From Azospirillum sp. (lineage in GTDB: Bacteria > Pseudomonadota > Alphaproteobacteria > Azospirillales > Azospirillaceae): a stretch of DNA of 50,201 nt. Under the pieces are notes generated by a model that saw only the letters and a list, made by a program, of their open reading frames with translations, was not told where the DNA came from and searched no databases. The stretch lies in contig JAIXPD010000082.1 in assembly GCA_027486405.1 (NCBI GenBank), forward strand, positions 1-50,201. Direction: 5' to 3'. Below are positions 17,028 through 24,975 of the stretch, in pieces (positions within the stretch are counted from its first letter, which is position 1; every line of letters starts with the position of its first letter). Position numbers and translations under genes: made by a program.

Positions 17028-17912
17028 TCAGACCGGCGCGGTTTTTTCCAGCGAACGGATGATGTGCTCCGCCAGCAGCTCAACCGCTTTGGAGCCGGAG
17101 TCCACGCGACGGTGCAGAGCGATTTCGATGTCGTCCAGGTCGGGCAGGCCGTGTTCGCCGCCGACGATGTGGAACCCGCTTTCCAGCATCTCCTTGGGCA
17201 GGATGGTCACGCCCAACCCGGCGGAGACGGCGGCGGTGATTCCGGTCAGGCTGGGGCTGGTGTAGACGATGCGCCAGGGCCGCCCGACGCTGTCCAACGC
17301 CTCCAGCGCCCGTTTGCGGTGAATGTCGGGGGGCGGGGCCAGCACCAGCGGAATCGGCGCGCCGGTCGGCAACAACAGCCGGTCGGACGCCGCCCAAACC
17401 AGCGGTTCACGCCAGACCTTTGTTCCTTCGCTGGCCGTCCCGCTGTGCGGTTCGCGCTTGCACAGCACCAAATCGAACTCGCCGCGTGAGAAGCCGGTCA
17501 GTAGGTTGAGCGTGAAGTCGCATTGGACCTCCAACGACACCTGCGGGTGGGCGCGGGAGAAGCGCCACAGCACATCGGGCAGATGGGCGGTGGCGAAATC
17601 CTCCGGCGTGCCCAACCGCACGACCCCGCCCACCTCCGGCTCCATCAGCAGCACGCAGGCCTCGTTGGCCATGCCCAGCAGACGCCGGGCGTAGGCCAAC
17701 AGCACCTCCCCCTCCGGCGTCAGGTCCAGGCTGCGGCCGTCGCGCAGGAAGACCCGCTTGCCCAGCCCATCTTCCAACCGCTTGATTTGCAGGCTGATGG
17801 TGGACTGGGTGCGCCCCAACCGGTCCGCCGCGCGGGTGAAGCCGCCGTGATCGACGATGGTGACGAAGGTCCGCAGCAGGTCGAGATCGAACGGGGGAAG
17901 CGGTGTCGGCAT
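17028..17912 (-). CDS. LysR-type regulator next to the SbtA-like permease
   Basis: This is a 294-residue LysR regulator. The winged helix (about 8-67) reads TFVTIVDHGGFTRAADRLGRTQSTISLQIKRLE. The effector domain follows, with RLGTPEDFATAHLPDVL at its start. It lies 49 bases downstream of the SbtA-like gene on the same strand, so the two are likely one transcript and the regulator probably controls it. A candidate T-N11-A site upstream of the permease at 19093-19105 fits that idea. The effector is not readable. Confidence 0.92.
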   Translation of the reverse strand: MPTPLPPFDLDLLRTFVTIVDHGGFTRAADRLGRTQSTISLQIKRLEDGLGKRVFLRDGRSLDLTPEGEVLLAYARRLLGMANEACVLLMEPEVGGVVRLGTPEDFATAHLPDVLWRFSRAHPQVSLEVQCDFTLNLLTGFSRGEFDLVLCKREPHSGTASEGTKVWREPLVWAASDRLLLPTGAPIPLVLAPPPDIHRKRALEALDSVGRPWRIVYTSPSLTGITAAVSAGLGVTILPKEMLESGFHIVGGEHGLPDLDDIEIALHRRVDSGSKAVELLAEHIIRSLEKTAPV

Positions 17913-17961
17913 CGCGCGATCGGACCTTTCTCGTGTCTTTCCCCCCGCGTCAGCCCACGGG

Positions 17962-18987
17962 TCAGCCCAGCAGCGCCCGCGTCAGACCAAGATACAGCGG
18001 GATGCCGACCAGGATGTTGAAGGGAAAGGTAATACCCAGCGACAGCGGCAGCGACAATCCCGGATTGGCCGTCGGCAACGCGTGGCTCATCGCCGCCGGA
18101 ACCGCGATGTAGGACGCGCTGGCGCACAGCGTCACGAACAGCGCCGCGTCGCCAACCCCCAACCCCAGCCCCCAGGCCAAGGCCCCGCCGATTGCCGCCC
18201 CCAGCAGCGGCATGCCGATGCCGAAGGCGATCAACCGCGCGTTCAACGCCATCGCTTCCCGCAACCGCGTGGCGGCCAGACAGCCCATTTCCAGCAGGAA
18301 CAGGCTCAGCACGCCATCCCACGGGGCGACGAACAAGCCGCCGAGCGCGGTGTATCCGGGCTTGCCAATGACGAAACCGATCACCAGGGCACCGACCAGC
18401 AGCAGGACGGAGTTGTTGAGCAGAGCCTCCCGCACCGCCGCGCCAAAGGACACGCCCTTGCCGCCCGCACCGCCGCCCAGCAGCACGGAAACCGTGCCGC
18501 CACCGCCGCCCGCACCCGCGCCAACCCCGACCGTCGCCATCGCCCCGGTGGCCCCGGCCAGCAGCAGACCGGTGATGATGGCCGGAGCCTCCATGATCGC
18601 CAGCGCGGCCACCATGTGCCCGCCGAACATGATGCCCTGGCTTTCCAGCAGCTTGGTGGCGGTGACGAACGTGACCAGACTGACCGACCCATAATGCGCG
18701 GCGATCGACGCCGCGTTGACCGCGTCCAGCCCGGTTGCCCGGCGCAGGATCAGAAAGGCCAGAACCGGCATCAGCAGGCTGGCGAGCGCGGCGGTCAACA
18801 GCAGCGGCAGGACCGAGGCCGCGTGGACGGTGGTCAGGGCAACACCGCCCTTCAGGCCGATGGCCACCAGCAGATAGGCCGCCAGCCCCTTTGCCACCCC
18901 ATCGGGAAAGGGCGTGCGCGCGCCCAACAGCGCGATCACCGCGCCAAGCCCAAAAAACAGAATGGGCGCGGACAACAGAACGTCCAT
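17962..18987 (-). CDS. SbtA-type sodium-dependent bicarbonate permease family protein
   Basis: This is a 341-residue membrane protein with about ten hydrophobic segments in two halves. It resembles the SbtA/DUF897 family, with LLVAIGLKGGVAL, AASIAAHYGSVSLVTF and ASASYIAVPAAMSHALPTANPG. In cyanobacteria SbtA imports bicarbonate with sodium. Outside them the substrate is less certain. The central loop carries a Gly-rich low-complexity stretch (about 152-178). An AAGGAGAG ribosome site at 18993-19000 favours ATG 18987 over GTG 18990. It is followed by a LysR gene on the same strand. Confidence 0.85.
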   Translation of the reverse strand: MDVLLSAPILFFGLGAVIALLGARTPFPDGVAKGLAAYLLVAIGLKGGVALTTVHAASVLPLLLTAALASLLMPVLAFLILRRATGLDAVNAASIAAHYGSVSLVTFVTATKLLESQGIMFGGHMVAALAIMEAPAIITGLLLAGATGAMATVGVGAGAGGGGGTVSVLLGGGAGGKGVSFGAAVREALLNNSVLLLVGALVIGFVIGKPGYTALGGLFVAPWDGVLSLFLLEMGCLAATRLREAMALNARLIAFGIGMPLLGAAIGGALAWGLGLGVGDAALFVTLCASASYIAVPAAMSHALPTANPGLSLPLSLGITFPFNILVGIPLYLGLTRALLG

Positions 18988-19091
18988 CACAACTCTCCTT
19001 CGCCATGGTTTGGGGGCGGGCGATGCGCCCAGCGACCGCGACCATAGCGACGGCGTGGATTTAGGAGAAATTGATATGTTTCAGTCGATCC

Positions 19092-19106
19092 ATTGAATTT
19101 TTCAAT
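19092..19106. promoter_or_regulatory. Candidate LysR-type operator upstream of the SbtA-like gene
   Basis: The perfect dyad ATTGAATTTTTCAAT stands out in GC-rich DNA. Its inner part, TTGAATTTTTCAA, fits the T-N11-A box bound by LysR regulators. It is about 105 bases upstream of the permease start, with an AT-rich stretch (19062-19081) between. The LysR gene of the same operon is the obvious candidate binder. It also lies only 18 bases from the repeat element at 19124. Confidence 0.45.
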
Positions 19107-19123
19107 AGTGCGCGCCGCTGTCC

Positions 19124-19369
19124 CAGGGCAATCGCTTGAAGCATCGTGCGCCTGGCCGGAACAAGAGTGGACACGGATTTCACGGATTTTTTCACAGATT
19201 TCACGGAACGCGTCTCATAGCCACCCTGTTTGCGATCTGGCGCAAACCTCTTGACGGGAAGCGGGATTCGATTGGGGGCGAAAATCCGTGCAATCCCTCA
19301 TTTTGTCCGTGAAATCCGTGTCCATTCTTGCTTGCGTGGCGGTGATCGCTCGTTCAAGCGATTGCCCTG
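19124..19369. repeat. 246-base element with double inverted repeats
   Basis: The terminal repeat CAGGGCAATCGCTTGAA (19124-19140) occurs inverted and perfect at 19353-19369. Inside it, a second inverted repeat pairs 19162-19186 with 19306-19330 in 24 of 25 positions, based on direct repeats of CACGGATTTCACGGATTT type. The centre has no gene. The termini are the same as those of the element at 20491-20607, so both belong to one family of non-autonomous elements. Flanking bases show no clear target duplication. The gap 18988-19389 holds nothing else besides this element and the candidate operator. Confidence 0.75.
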
Positions 19370-19389
19370 GTCGCCGCCCGCCCAGCCCC

Positions 19390-20292
19390 TCAGATGTGAT
19401 CGGAGGACGCCCCGGCGGCGGTCTCCCGCTTCAAGCGCTGTTCGCGGTGGAAGATGAACAGGCCGCTGCCGATGATGAGCGCGCCGCCCACGGCGATGCG
19501 CAGGCTGGGTTGCGTGCCCCACACCAGCAGATCCAAGGCCACCGCCCACAGGATCGACACATATTGGAACGGAACCACCACCGCCGCCGGGCTGAGTTGC
19601 AGCGACCGGTTGATCAGCGAATGACCGGCCAGCGCGGTGACGCCCAACAGCCCCAGCAGCAGGAAATCCAACCAACCGGGCGCGCTCCAGGCCAAGGGCA
19701 GGGCCGCACCGCCCAGCACCAGACCACCCATGGTCTGGTGGCTGACCAGCGTCAGATTCCCGGCCTCCCGCAGCAAGCGGGTGAAGATCAGGCCGGAGGC
19801 GAAGATCGTCGCCCCCAACAGCGCCACCAGCGACGGAACCAGATCGAATTGGCCGGTGGGGTTCAGCACGATCACCACCCCGACGAACCCCACCAGAACG
19901 GCCAGCCAGCGCCGCCAGCCGACCGATTCCTTCAGGAACACCACCGACAGCGCGGTGACGATCAGCGGGGCCGACATGTAGATCGTCATCACGTCGGCCA
20001 ACGGCAGATAATTCACCGCCCAATAAAAACAGGCGATGTCCACGGTGACGAGGACGACCCGGACCAGATGGACCGGCAAGCGCTGCACCGCGAAGACACG
20101 CGCCACCCCTTCGCGCAGAATCCACGGCAGCAGCACCGCCATGCCGAACAGGCTGCGCACCGCCAGCAGCATCGCCACCGGGTGTTCGGCGACCAACCAT
20201 TTGCCCAGCGCGTCGTTCACGGTGAAGAGGGTCATGCCGCCCAGCATCATGGCGATGCCCAGGCGGTTGTCGGTCGTGGCTGCCGTGGTCAT
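19390..20292 (-). CDS. EamA/DMT-superfamily transporter
   Basis: This is a 300-residue membrane protein of the EamA fold, with two repeats of about five helices. Family-like stretches are GIAMMLGGMTLFTVNDALGKWL at the start and VDIACFYWAVNYLPLADVMTIYMSAPLIVT at the end of the first half. These resemble the S-adenosylmethionine/RhaT-like branch, but the substrate is open. The C terminus is basic and cytoplasmic. ATG 20292 was chosen as it begins the first repeat; the longer frame upstream is Arg/Pro-rich and not protein-like. It lies downstream of the Lrp gene on the same strand, separated by the repeat element at 20491-20607. Confidence 0.88.
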   Translation of the reverse strand: MTTAATTDNRLGIAMMLGGMTLFTVNDALGKWLVAEHPVAMLLAVRSLFGMAVLLPWILREGVARVFAVQRLPVHLVRVVLVTVDIACFYWAVNYLPLADVMTIYMSAPLIVTALSVVFLKESVGWRRWLAVLVGFVGVVIVLNPTGQFDLVPSLVALLGATIFASGLIFTRLLREAGNLTLVSHQTMGGLVLGGAALPLAWSAPGWLDFLLLGLLGVTALAGHSLINRSLQLSPAAVVVPFQYVSILWAVALDLLVWGTQPSLRIAVGGALIIGSGLFIFHREQRLKRETAAGASSDHI

Positions 20293-20490
20293 GAACGGAT
20301 CCGGGGGTTGGTGTGCCGGGAAATGGTTGGACCGCGCCGGAAAGACTTGCGCGGGCGTTCTGTACTTTTGCGTGTGCCGATATGGCGGGAACCGCGAACA
20401 AACGCAAGCGTCGCCCGCCCCGCGCCGGGGCGGGGCGGCCCTGCGCCAACGGAAGGCCACGCCCGACGCTCCGAACATGTGGTCTCAGCG
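20293..20490. other. Gap upstream of the EamA gene
   Basis: Together with the repeat element beyond it, this gap exceeds 300 bases. It holds a GC hairpin around 20414-20438 (CCGCCCCG paired with CGGGGCGG). I see no credible gene and no clear promoter. Confidence 0.5.
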
Positions 20491-20607
20491 CAGGGCAATC
20501 GCTTGAAGGTTTATAAACCTATACGGAGAATTTACCGTCATCCCGGCGAAGGCGGGTATGACGAATGTCCTAATAGAGGAATTTCAAGCCTTCATCCGAT
20601 TGCCCTG
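20491..20607. repeat. 117-base terminal-inverted-repeat element with collapsed palindrome
   Basis: The left end is CAGGGCAATCGCTTGAAG (20491-20508). The right end at 20590-20607 is its inverse with two changes. The interior, from about 20526 on, matches bases 6-141 of the window. The long palindrome of that copy is reduced here to one half (20535-20562), as if about 57 bases were lost from its centre. GGTCTCA stands on both sides (20481-20487 and 20608-20614), with an extra GCG on the left; this may be a target duplication or chance. The right end lies four bases from the Lrp stop codon. Confidence 0.75.
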
Positions 20608-20611
20608 GGTC

Positions 20612-21100
20612 TCACAACGGCGCGCGGTAGGGGGCCTCCGGCACGGGCAGGCGGTTCGTGGCCTTCATCTCCCGCAGGGACAGGTTGGATCGGATGCTGG
20701 CAACGCCCGGCAGCGTTCTCAACACCCTGTCCACGAAGCGGCTGTAATCGTCCAGGTCGCGCGCCACGACGATCAGCAGGAAATCCGCCTCCCCGGTGGT
20801 GTTGTGGCAGCTCAGCACCGACGGGCAGGCCAGGATGATCCGCTCGAACGCCGCCGTCACCTCTTCGTCGTGCTGGGCGCAGACGATCTGCACGAAGGCC
20901 ATCACGCCAAAGCCGAGCTTGCGGCGGTCGAGCACCGCCTGATAGCCGGTGATGACGCCAGCCTCCTCCAACCGCTTCTGGCGTCGCCAGCACGACGCCT
21001 CGCTCAACGAAAGCTGTTCGGCAAGCTTGGCGTTGGACAGACGGCCATCCCGTTGCAGCCGGTCGACAATCGCAGCGTCTGTTTTATCAAGCGCGTCCAT
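20612..21100 (-). CDS. Lrp/AsnC-family regulator
   Basis: This is a 162-residue feast/famine regulator. Residues about 4-55 form the helix-turn-helix (TDAAIVDRLQRDGRLSNAKLAE, then LSEASCWRRQKRLEEAGVI). The ligand-binding RAM domain follows, with GEADFLLIVVARDLDDYSRFV. Such proteins sense amino acids as octamers. The gene is divergent from the zinc alcohol dehydrogenase at 21236, which it may regulate through the 135-base gap. Its last codon is four bases from the end of a repeat element. Confidence 0.93.
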   Translation of the reverse strand: MDALDKTDAAIVDRLQRDGRLSNAKLAEQLSLSEASCWRRQKRLEEAGVITGYQAVLDRRKLGFGVMAFVQIVCAQHDEEVTAAFERIILACPSVLSCHNTTGEADFLLIVVARDLDDYSRFVDRVLRTLPGVASIRSNLSLREMKATNRLPVPEAPYRAPL

Positions 21101-21235
21101 GCTGATGGACCCTTCCGAAAATCAATCACATTCCGAGAGAGTCTTTCATACCGTCCGACCGCTCCCCCTTCAATTGAAAGCCCATTTCAGGGCGTTTCCC
21201 CTATCCTGTCGGTCCCATCCCCATGGAGAAGCCCG

Positions 21236-22276
21236 ATGAAAGCGGTGGTCTACGAAGCCTTTTCCGCCCCGCCCCGGTTGATGACCGTGCCGGACCCGAC
21301 GCCCGAGGCGCACGGCGTCGTCCTGCGGGTGATGGCGACCGGCGTATGCCGCAGCGATTGGCACGGGTGGGTCGGCCATGACCCCGACATCCAGCTTCCC
21401 CATGTGCCCGGTCACGAACTGGCCGGGATCGTCGAGGCGGTGGGCAAGGACGTGACCAAATGGCGGATCGGCGACCGGGTGACGGTCCCGTTCGTCGGCG
21501 GCTGCGGGGCCTGCCCGGAATGCCACGCCGGTCATCATCAGGTGTGCGACCGGCAGTTCCAGCCCGGCTTCACCCATTGGGGGTCCTTCGCCCAGTATGT
21601 CGGGCTGCATCAGGCGGACCTCAATCTGGTGCGTCTGCCCGACAGCATGGCGTTCGACACCGCCGCCAGCCTGGGATGCCGCTTCGTCACGTCTTTCCGC
21701 GCGGTGGTCGATCAGGGCAAGACATCGGCCGGGCAGTGGGTGGCGGTGCATGGCTGCGGCGGGGTCGGCCTGTCGGCGATCATGATCGCCAACGCGGTGG
21801 GGGCCAACGTCGTCGCCATCGACATCGCCGACGACAAGCTCGCTCTGGCCCGCAGCCTGGGCGCGGTCGCCACCGTGAACGCCACCCAGGTGACGAACGT
21901 GGCCGAAGCGGTCATCGAGATCACCGGCGGTGGTGCGCATGTCTCGCTCGACGCGCTGGGCCACCCGACCACCTGCTTCAACTCCATCAGCAGCCTGCGC
22001 AAGCGGGGCAAGCATGTGCAGGTCGGGTTGATGCTGGGCGACCACAGCGCGCCCGCCATCCCGATGAGCCGGGTCATCGCGCTGGAGCTGGAAATCCTCG
22101 GCAGCCACGGCATGCAGGCCCACCGCTACGACGCGATGCTGTCGATGATGCGGTCGGGAAAGCTGGCCCCGGAAAAGCTGATCGGCCAACGGATCACGCT
22201 GGAACACTCCATCGACGCCCTGATGACCATGGACCGTTTCGCCGGGACCGGCGTCACCGTGGTGACGGAGTTCTGA
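21236..22276 (+). CDS. Zinc-dependent alcohol dehydrogenase family protein
   Basis: This is a 346-residue medium-chain dehydrogenase. The catalytic-zinc site is visible in TGVCRSDWHGW and the GHE motif (VPGHELAGIVEAVG). The structural-zinc cysteines lie in GGCGACPECHAGHHQVCD. The nucleotide-binding glycine motif is VHGCGGVGLSA. It oxidises an alcohol or reduces an aldehyde with NAD(P). The substrate cannot be assigned. GGAGAA at 21225-21230 supports ATG 21236. Divergent from an Lrp regulator and followed by two hairpins. Confidence 0.92.
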   Translation: MKAVVYEAFSAPPRLMTVPDPTPEAHGVVLRVMATGVCRSDWHGWVGHDPDIQLPHVPGHELAGIVEAVGKDVTKWRIGDRVTVPFVGGCGACPECHAGHHQVCDRQFQPGFTHWGSFAQYVGLHQADLNLVRLPDSMAFDTAASLGCRFVTSFRAVVDQGKTSAGQWVAVHGCGGVGLSAIMIANAVGANVVAIDIADDKLALARSLGAVATVNATQVTNVAEAVIEITGGGAHVSLDALGHPTTCFNSISSLRKRGKHVQVGLMLGDHSAPAIPMSRVIALELEILGSHGMQAHRYDAMLSMMRSGKLAPEKLIGQRITLEHSIDALMTMDRFAGTGVTVVTEF

Positions 22277-22286
22277 GACAGCGCGG

Positions 22287-22339
22287 GAGGGGGCGGTGTT
22301 GCGCCCCCTCACCCAACCCTCTCCACGGGGGGGAGAGGG
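22287..22339 (+). terminator. Tandem hairpins after the alcohol dehydrogenase
   Basis: GAGGGGGCG (22287-22295) pairs with CGCCCCCTC (22302-22310) around a 6-base loop. A second stem, CCCTCTCC (22317-22324) / GGAGAGGG (22332-22339), follows. The first lies 10 bases after the stop and could end the transcript. The CCCTCACCCAACCCTCTCC stretch is of a kind often dispersed between genes in GC-rich proteobacteria, so the pair may also be a repeat unit. Confidence 0.5.
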
Positions 22340-22357
22340 CTTATTAGATCACGCCGC

Positions 22358-23560
22358 TCAGATCACGCCCTTGTCGCGCAGGGCCGCGATGGCGGCCTCG
22401 TCCAGCCCCAGCGCTTGCGTCAGCACCGCGTCGGTGTGCTGGCCCAGCGTCGGCGGCGCGGTGTCGTGGACCAGCGGGGTTCCGCTGTAGCGGATCGGGC
22501 TGGCCACGGTCGGGACCGTGCCTTGCGTCGGGTGCGGCAGATCCTGGCGGATGTTGCGGGCCTGGACCTGCGGATCGGCGAAGACCGCCGCCAGATCGTT
22601 GATCGGGCCGCAGGGCACGCCCACCGCTTCCAGCGCGCTCAACCAATCCTGGCTGTCGCGGTTGCGGATCAGCTCCTCCAGCACCGCCACCAGCTCCTTG
22701 CGGTTGGCGACGCGGGCCGGGTTGGTGGCGTAGCGGTCGTCGGTCGCCAGATCGGGACGCCCGGCCACGCCGCAGAATTTGGCGAACTGGCCGTCGTTGC
22801 CCACCGCGAGGATGATGTGACCGTCGCGGGTGGCGAAGGCCTGATAGGGGACGATGTTCGGGTGCGCGTTGCCCAGCCGTTGCGGCGCGGTCCCGCCGAC
22901 CAGGCAATTCATCGCCTGATTGGCCAGAACCGCCACCTGGACGTCCAGCAGCGCCAGATCGACCTGCTGCCCCTCGCCGGTGCGGTCGCGGTGGGCCAGC
23001 GCGCCCAGGATGCCGATGGTGGCGTAGAGGCCGGTGAAAATGTCGGTCACGGCGACGCCGACCTTGACCGGCCCGGCCCCCGGCTCGCCATCGGGCTGGC
23101 CGGTGACGCTCATCAGCCCGCCCATGCCCTGGATCATGAAATCATAACCGGCACGGCTGCGGTACGGCCCGGTCTGCCCGAAACCGGTGATCGAGCCATA
23201 GACCAGGCGCGGGTTGATCGCCTTCAGGCTGTCATAGTCCAGACCGTATTTGACCAGACCGCCGACCTTGAAATTCTCGATGACGACATCGGCCTGTGCG
23301 GCCAGCTTGCGGACCAGCTCCTGCCCTTCGGGGCGTTCGAAATCGATGGTGATCGACCGTTTGCCCCGGTTGGTGGAGAGGAAATAGGCGGATTGATCGC
23401 CCGCCCAGGGCGGACCCCAGGCGCGGGTGTCGTCCCCCGCCCCCGGCCGTTCCACCTTGATGACATCCGCCCCCAGATCGGCCAGCGTCTGCGCCGCCCA
23501 TGGGCCAGCCAGCACGCGCGACAGCTCCAACACCCGGATGTGCGACAAGGGTCCGGCCAA
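22358..23560 (-). CDS. CaiB/BaiF class III CoA-transferase
   Basis: This is a 400-residue class III CoA-transferase, which moves CoA between carboxylic acids through an aspartyl anhydride. The N-terminal LSHIRVLELSRVLAGPWAAQ and the DLGADVIKVE segment are typical. The catalytic aspartate is in RAGYDFMIQG. The start is TTG 23560, supported by GGGAGGAGAG just upstream. The gene is on the same strand as gabT and gabD and about 100 bases from gabT. In that context a succinyl-CoA:glutarate CoA-transferase acting after 5-aminovalerate breakdown is a good guess, but carnitine-type or other substrates remain possible. Confidence 0.9.
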   Translation of the reverse strand: MAGPLSHIRVLELSRVLAGPWAAQTLADLGADVIKVERPGAGDDTRAWGPPWAGDQSAYFLSTNRGKRSITIDFERPEGQELVRKLAAQADVVIENFKVGGLVKYGLDYDSLKAINPRLVYGSITGFGQTGPYRSRAGYDFMIQGMGGLMSVTGQPDGEPGAGPVKVGVAVTDIFTGLYATIGILGALAHRDRTGEGQQVDLALLDVQVAVLANQAMNCLVGGTAPQRLGNAHPNIVPYQAFATRDGHIILAVGNDGQFAKFCGVAGRPDLATDDRYATNPARVANRKELVAVLEELIRNRDSQDWLSALEAVGVPCGPINDLAAVFADPQVQARNIRQDLPHPTQGTVPTVASPIRYSGTPLVHDTAPPTLGQHTDAVLTQALGLDEAAIAALRDKGVI

Positions 23561-23590
23561 TTTTCTCTCCTCCCGTGGGAACTCGATTCT

Positions 23591-23646
23591 GTTTTGCGCC
23601 GTTTTGCGCCGTCTCCCGTCCCTGTTCCGTCAGGGAACAGGGACGG
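23591..23646. terminator. Perfect 13-base-pair hairpin between gabT and the CoA-transferase gene
   Basis: CCGTCCCTGTTCC (23616-23628) pairs with GGAACAGGGACGG (23634-23646) around a 5-base loop, followed on the minus strand by a decamer repeated twice (GTTTTGCGCC on the plus strand, 23591-23610). It sits just after the gabT stop and before the CoA-transferase start, so it may end or attenuate transcription between them. Confidence 0.5.
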
Positions 23647-23662
23647 TGCCACGGGGCGTGCG

Positions 23663-24949
23663 TTACGCCGCCAACAGTTCTTCCAGAGAACGTTCGATGA
23701 TGTCCAGACCTTCGTCGAGCACGGCGTCCGACACGGTCAGTGGGACCAGCACGCGGATGACGTTGGCGTAGGTGCCGCAGGACAGCAGGATCAGGCCCTT
23801 TTCCGCCGCCTTGGCGACCAGCGCCTTGGTCAGATCGGCGGCCGGTTCCTTGGTCTCGCGGTTCGTCACCAGCTCCATGGCGACCATGGCCCCCAGGTTG
23901 CGGACGTCGCCCACCACCGGGATGCTGTTGCGCTGGCCCATGGCGCGGAAGCGGTCGGCGATGCGCTCACCGATCACGCTGGCGCGTTCGCACAGCTTTT
24001 CCTCTTCGATCACGTCGATGACCGCCAGGGCGGCGGTGGTGGCCAGCGGGCTGCCCGCGTAGGTGCCGCCCAGGCCGCCCGGAACCGGCGCGTCCATCAT
24101 CGCCGCCTTGCCGGTCAGCGCCGACAGCGGGAAACCGCCCGCCAGGCTCTTGGCCATGGTGATCAGGTCCGGCTCGACGCCCGCGTGCTCGACCGCGAAC
24201 ATCTTGCCGGTGCGGGCGAAGCCGGTCTGGATTTCATCGGCGATCATGACGATGCCGTGCTTGTCGCAGACCGCGCGGATGGCCTGGAGGAACTCGGTCG
24301 AGGCGATGTTGAAACCGCCCTCGCCCTGCACCGGCTCGACGATGATGGCGGCCACGCGGGCCGGATCGACGTCCGATTTGAACAGGGTGTCCAGCGCCTT
24401 CAGGCTGTCGGCGACCGAGATGTCGCGGTAGGCGTTGGGGAACGGCACATGGTAGATGTCCGCCGGGAAGGGGCCGAAACCGACCTTGTAGGGCACAACC
24501 TTGCCGGTCAGCGCCATGCCCAGCAGGGTGCGGCCGTGGAAGCCGCCGGAGAAGGCGACGACCGCCGGACGGCCGGTGAAGGCGCGGGCGACCTTGACGG
24601 CGTTTTCCACCGCTTCCGCCCCGGTGGTGAAGAAGGCGGTCTTCTTCGGCGTCGGGCCGGGAACCAGCGCGTTCAGCTTTTCCGCCAGCTCGACAAAGCT
24701 GTCATAGGGCGTGACCATGGCGCAGGTGTGGGTGAAGCGGTCCAACTGGGCCTTGACCGCGTCCATGATCTTGGGGTGACGGTGGCCGGTGTTCAGCACG
24801 GCGATGCCGCTGCCGAAATCGATGTAACGCTTGCCCTCGACGTCCCACAGCTCCGAATTCTCGGCGCGCTCGACATAGATCGGCAGACCGGCGGAAATGC
24901 CACGGGAAACGGCGGCCTCGCGCCGGGCGACGAAAGACTGGTTGCTCAT
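23663..24949 (-). CDS. gabT: 4-aminobutyrate / 5-aminovalerate aminotransferase GabT
   Basis: This is a 428-residue class III aminotransferase of standard length. It transfers the amino group of 4-aminobutyrate (and in many homologues 5-aminovalerate) to 2-oxoglutarate, giving the semialdehyde. Typical features are the phosphate-binding TTGAEAVENAVKVAR, SGGFHGRTLLGMALTGK, IADEIQTGFARTGKMFA, and the PLP lysine K267 in LITMAKSLAGG. It is followed by the CoA-transferase and preceded by gabD on the same strand (26-base gap), so the three form an operon. ATG 24949 gives the usual N terminus MSNQSFVARR. Confidence 0.95.
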   Translation of the reverse strand: MSNQSFVARREAAVSRGISAGLPIYVERAENSELWDVEGKRYIDFGSGIAVLNTGHRHPKIMDAVKAQLDRFTHTCAMVTPYDSFVELAEKLNALVPGPTPKKTAFFTTGAEAVENAVKVARAFTGRPAVVAFSGGFHGRTLLGMALTGKVVPYKVGFGPFPADIYHVPFPNAYRDISVADSLKALDTLFKSDVDPARVAAIIVEPVQGEGGFNIASTEFLQAIRAVCDKHGIVMIADEIQTGFARTGKMFAVEHAGVEPDLITMAKSLAGGFPLSALTGKAAMMDAPVPGGLGGTYAGSPLATTAALAVIDVIEEEKLCERASVIGERIADRFRAMGQRNSIPVVGDVRNLGAMVAMELVTNRETKEPAADLTKALVAKAAEKGLILLSCGTYANVIRVLVPLTVSDAVLDEGLDIIERSLEELLAA

Positions 24950-24975
24950 CTGTCTGTTCCTTGATGCTGGGAGCG

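Noticed and set aside
22415..24964. 849-codon open frame on the plus strand opposite the CoA-transferase and gabT
   Set aside because: Antisense shadow of two certain genes; composition is not protein-like and no ribosome site is seen.
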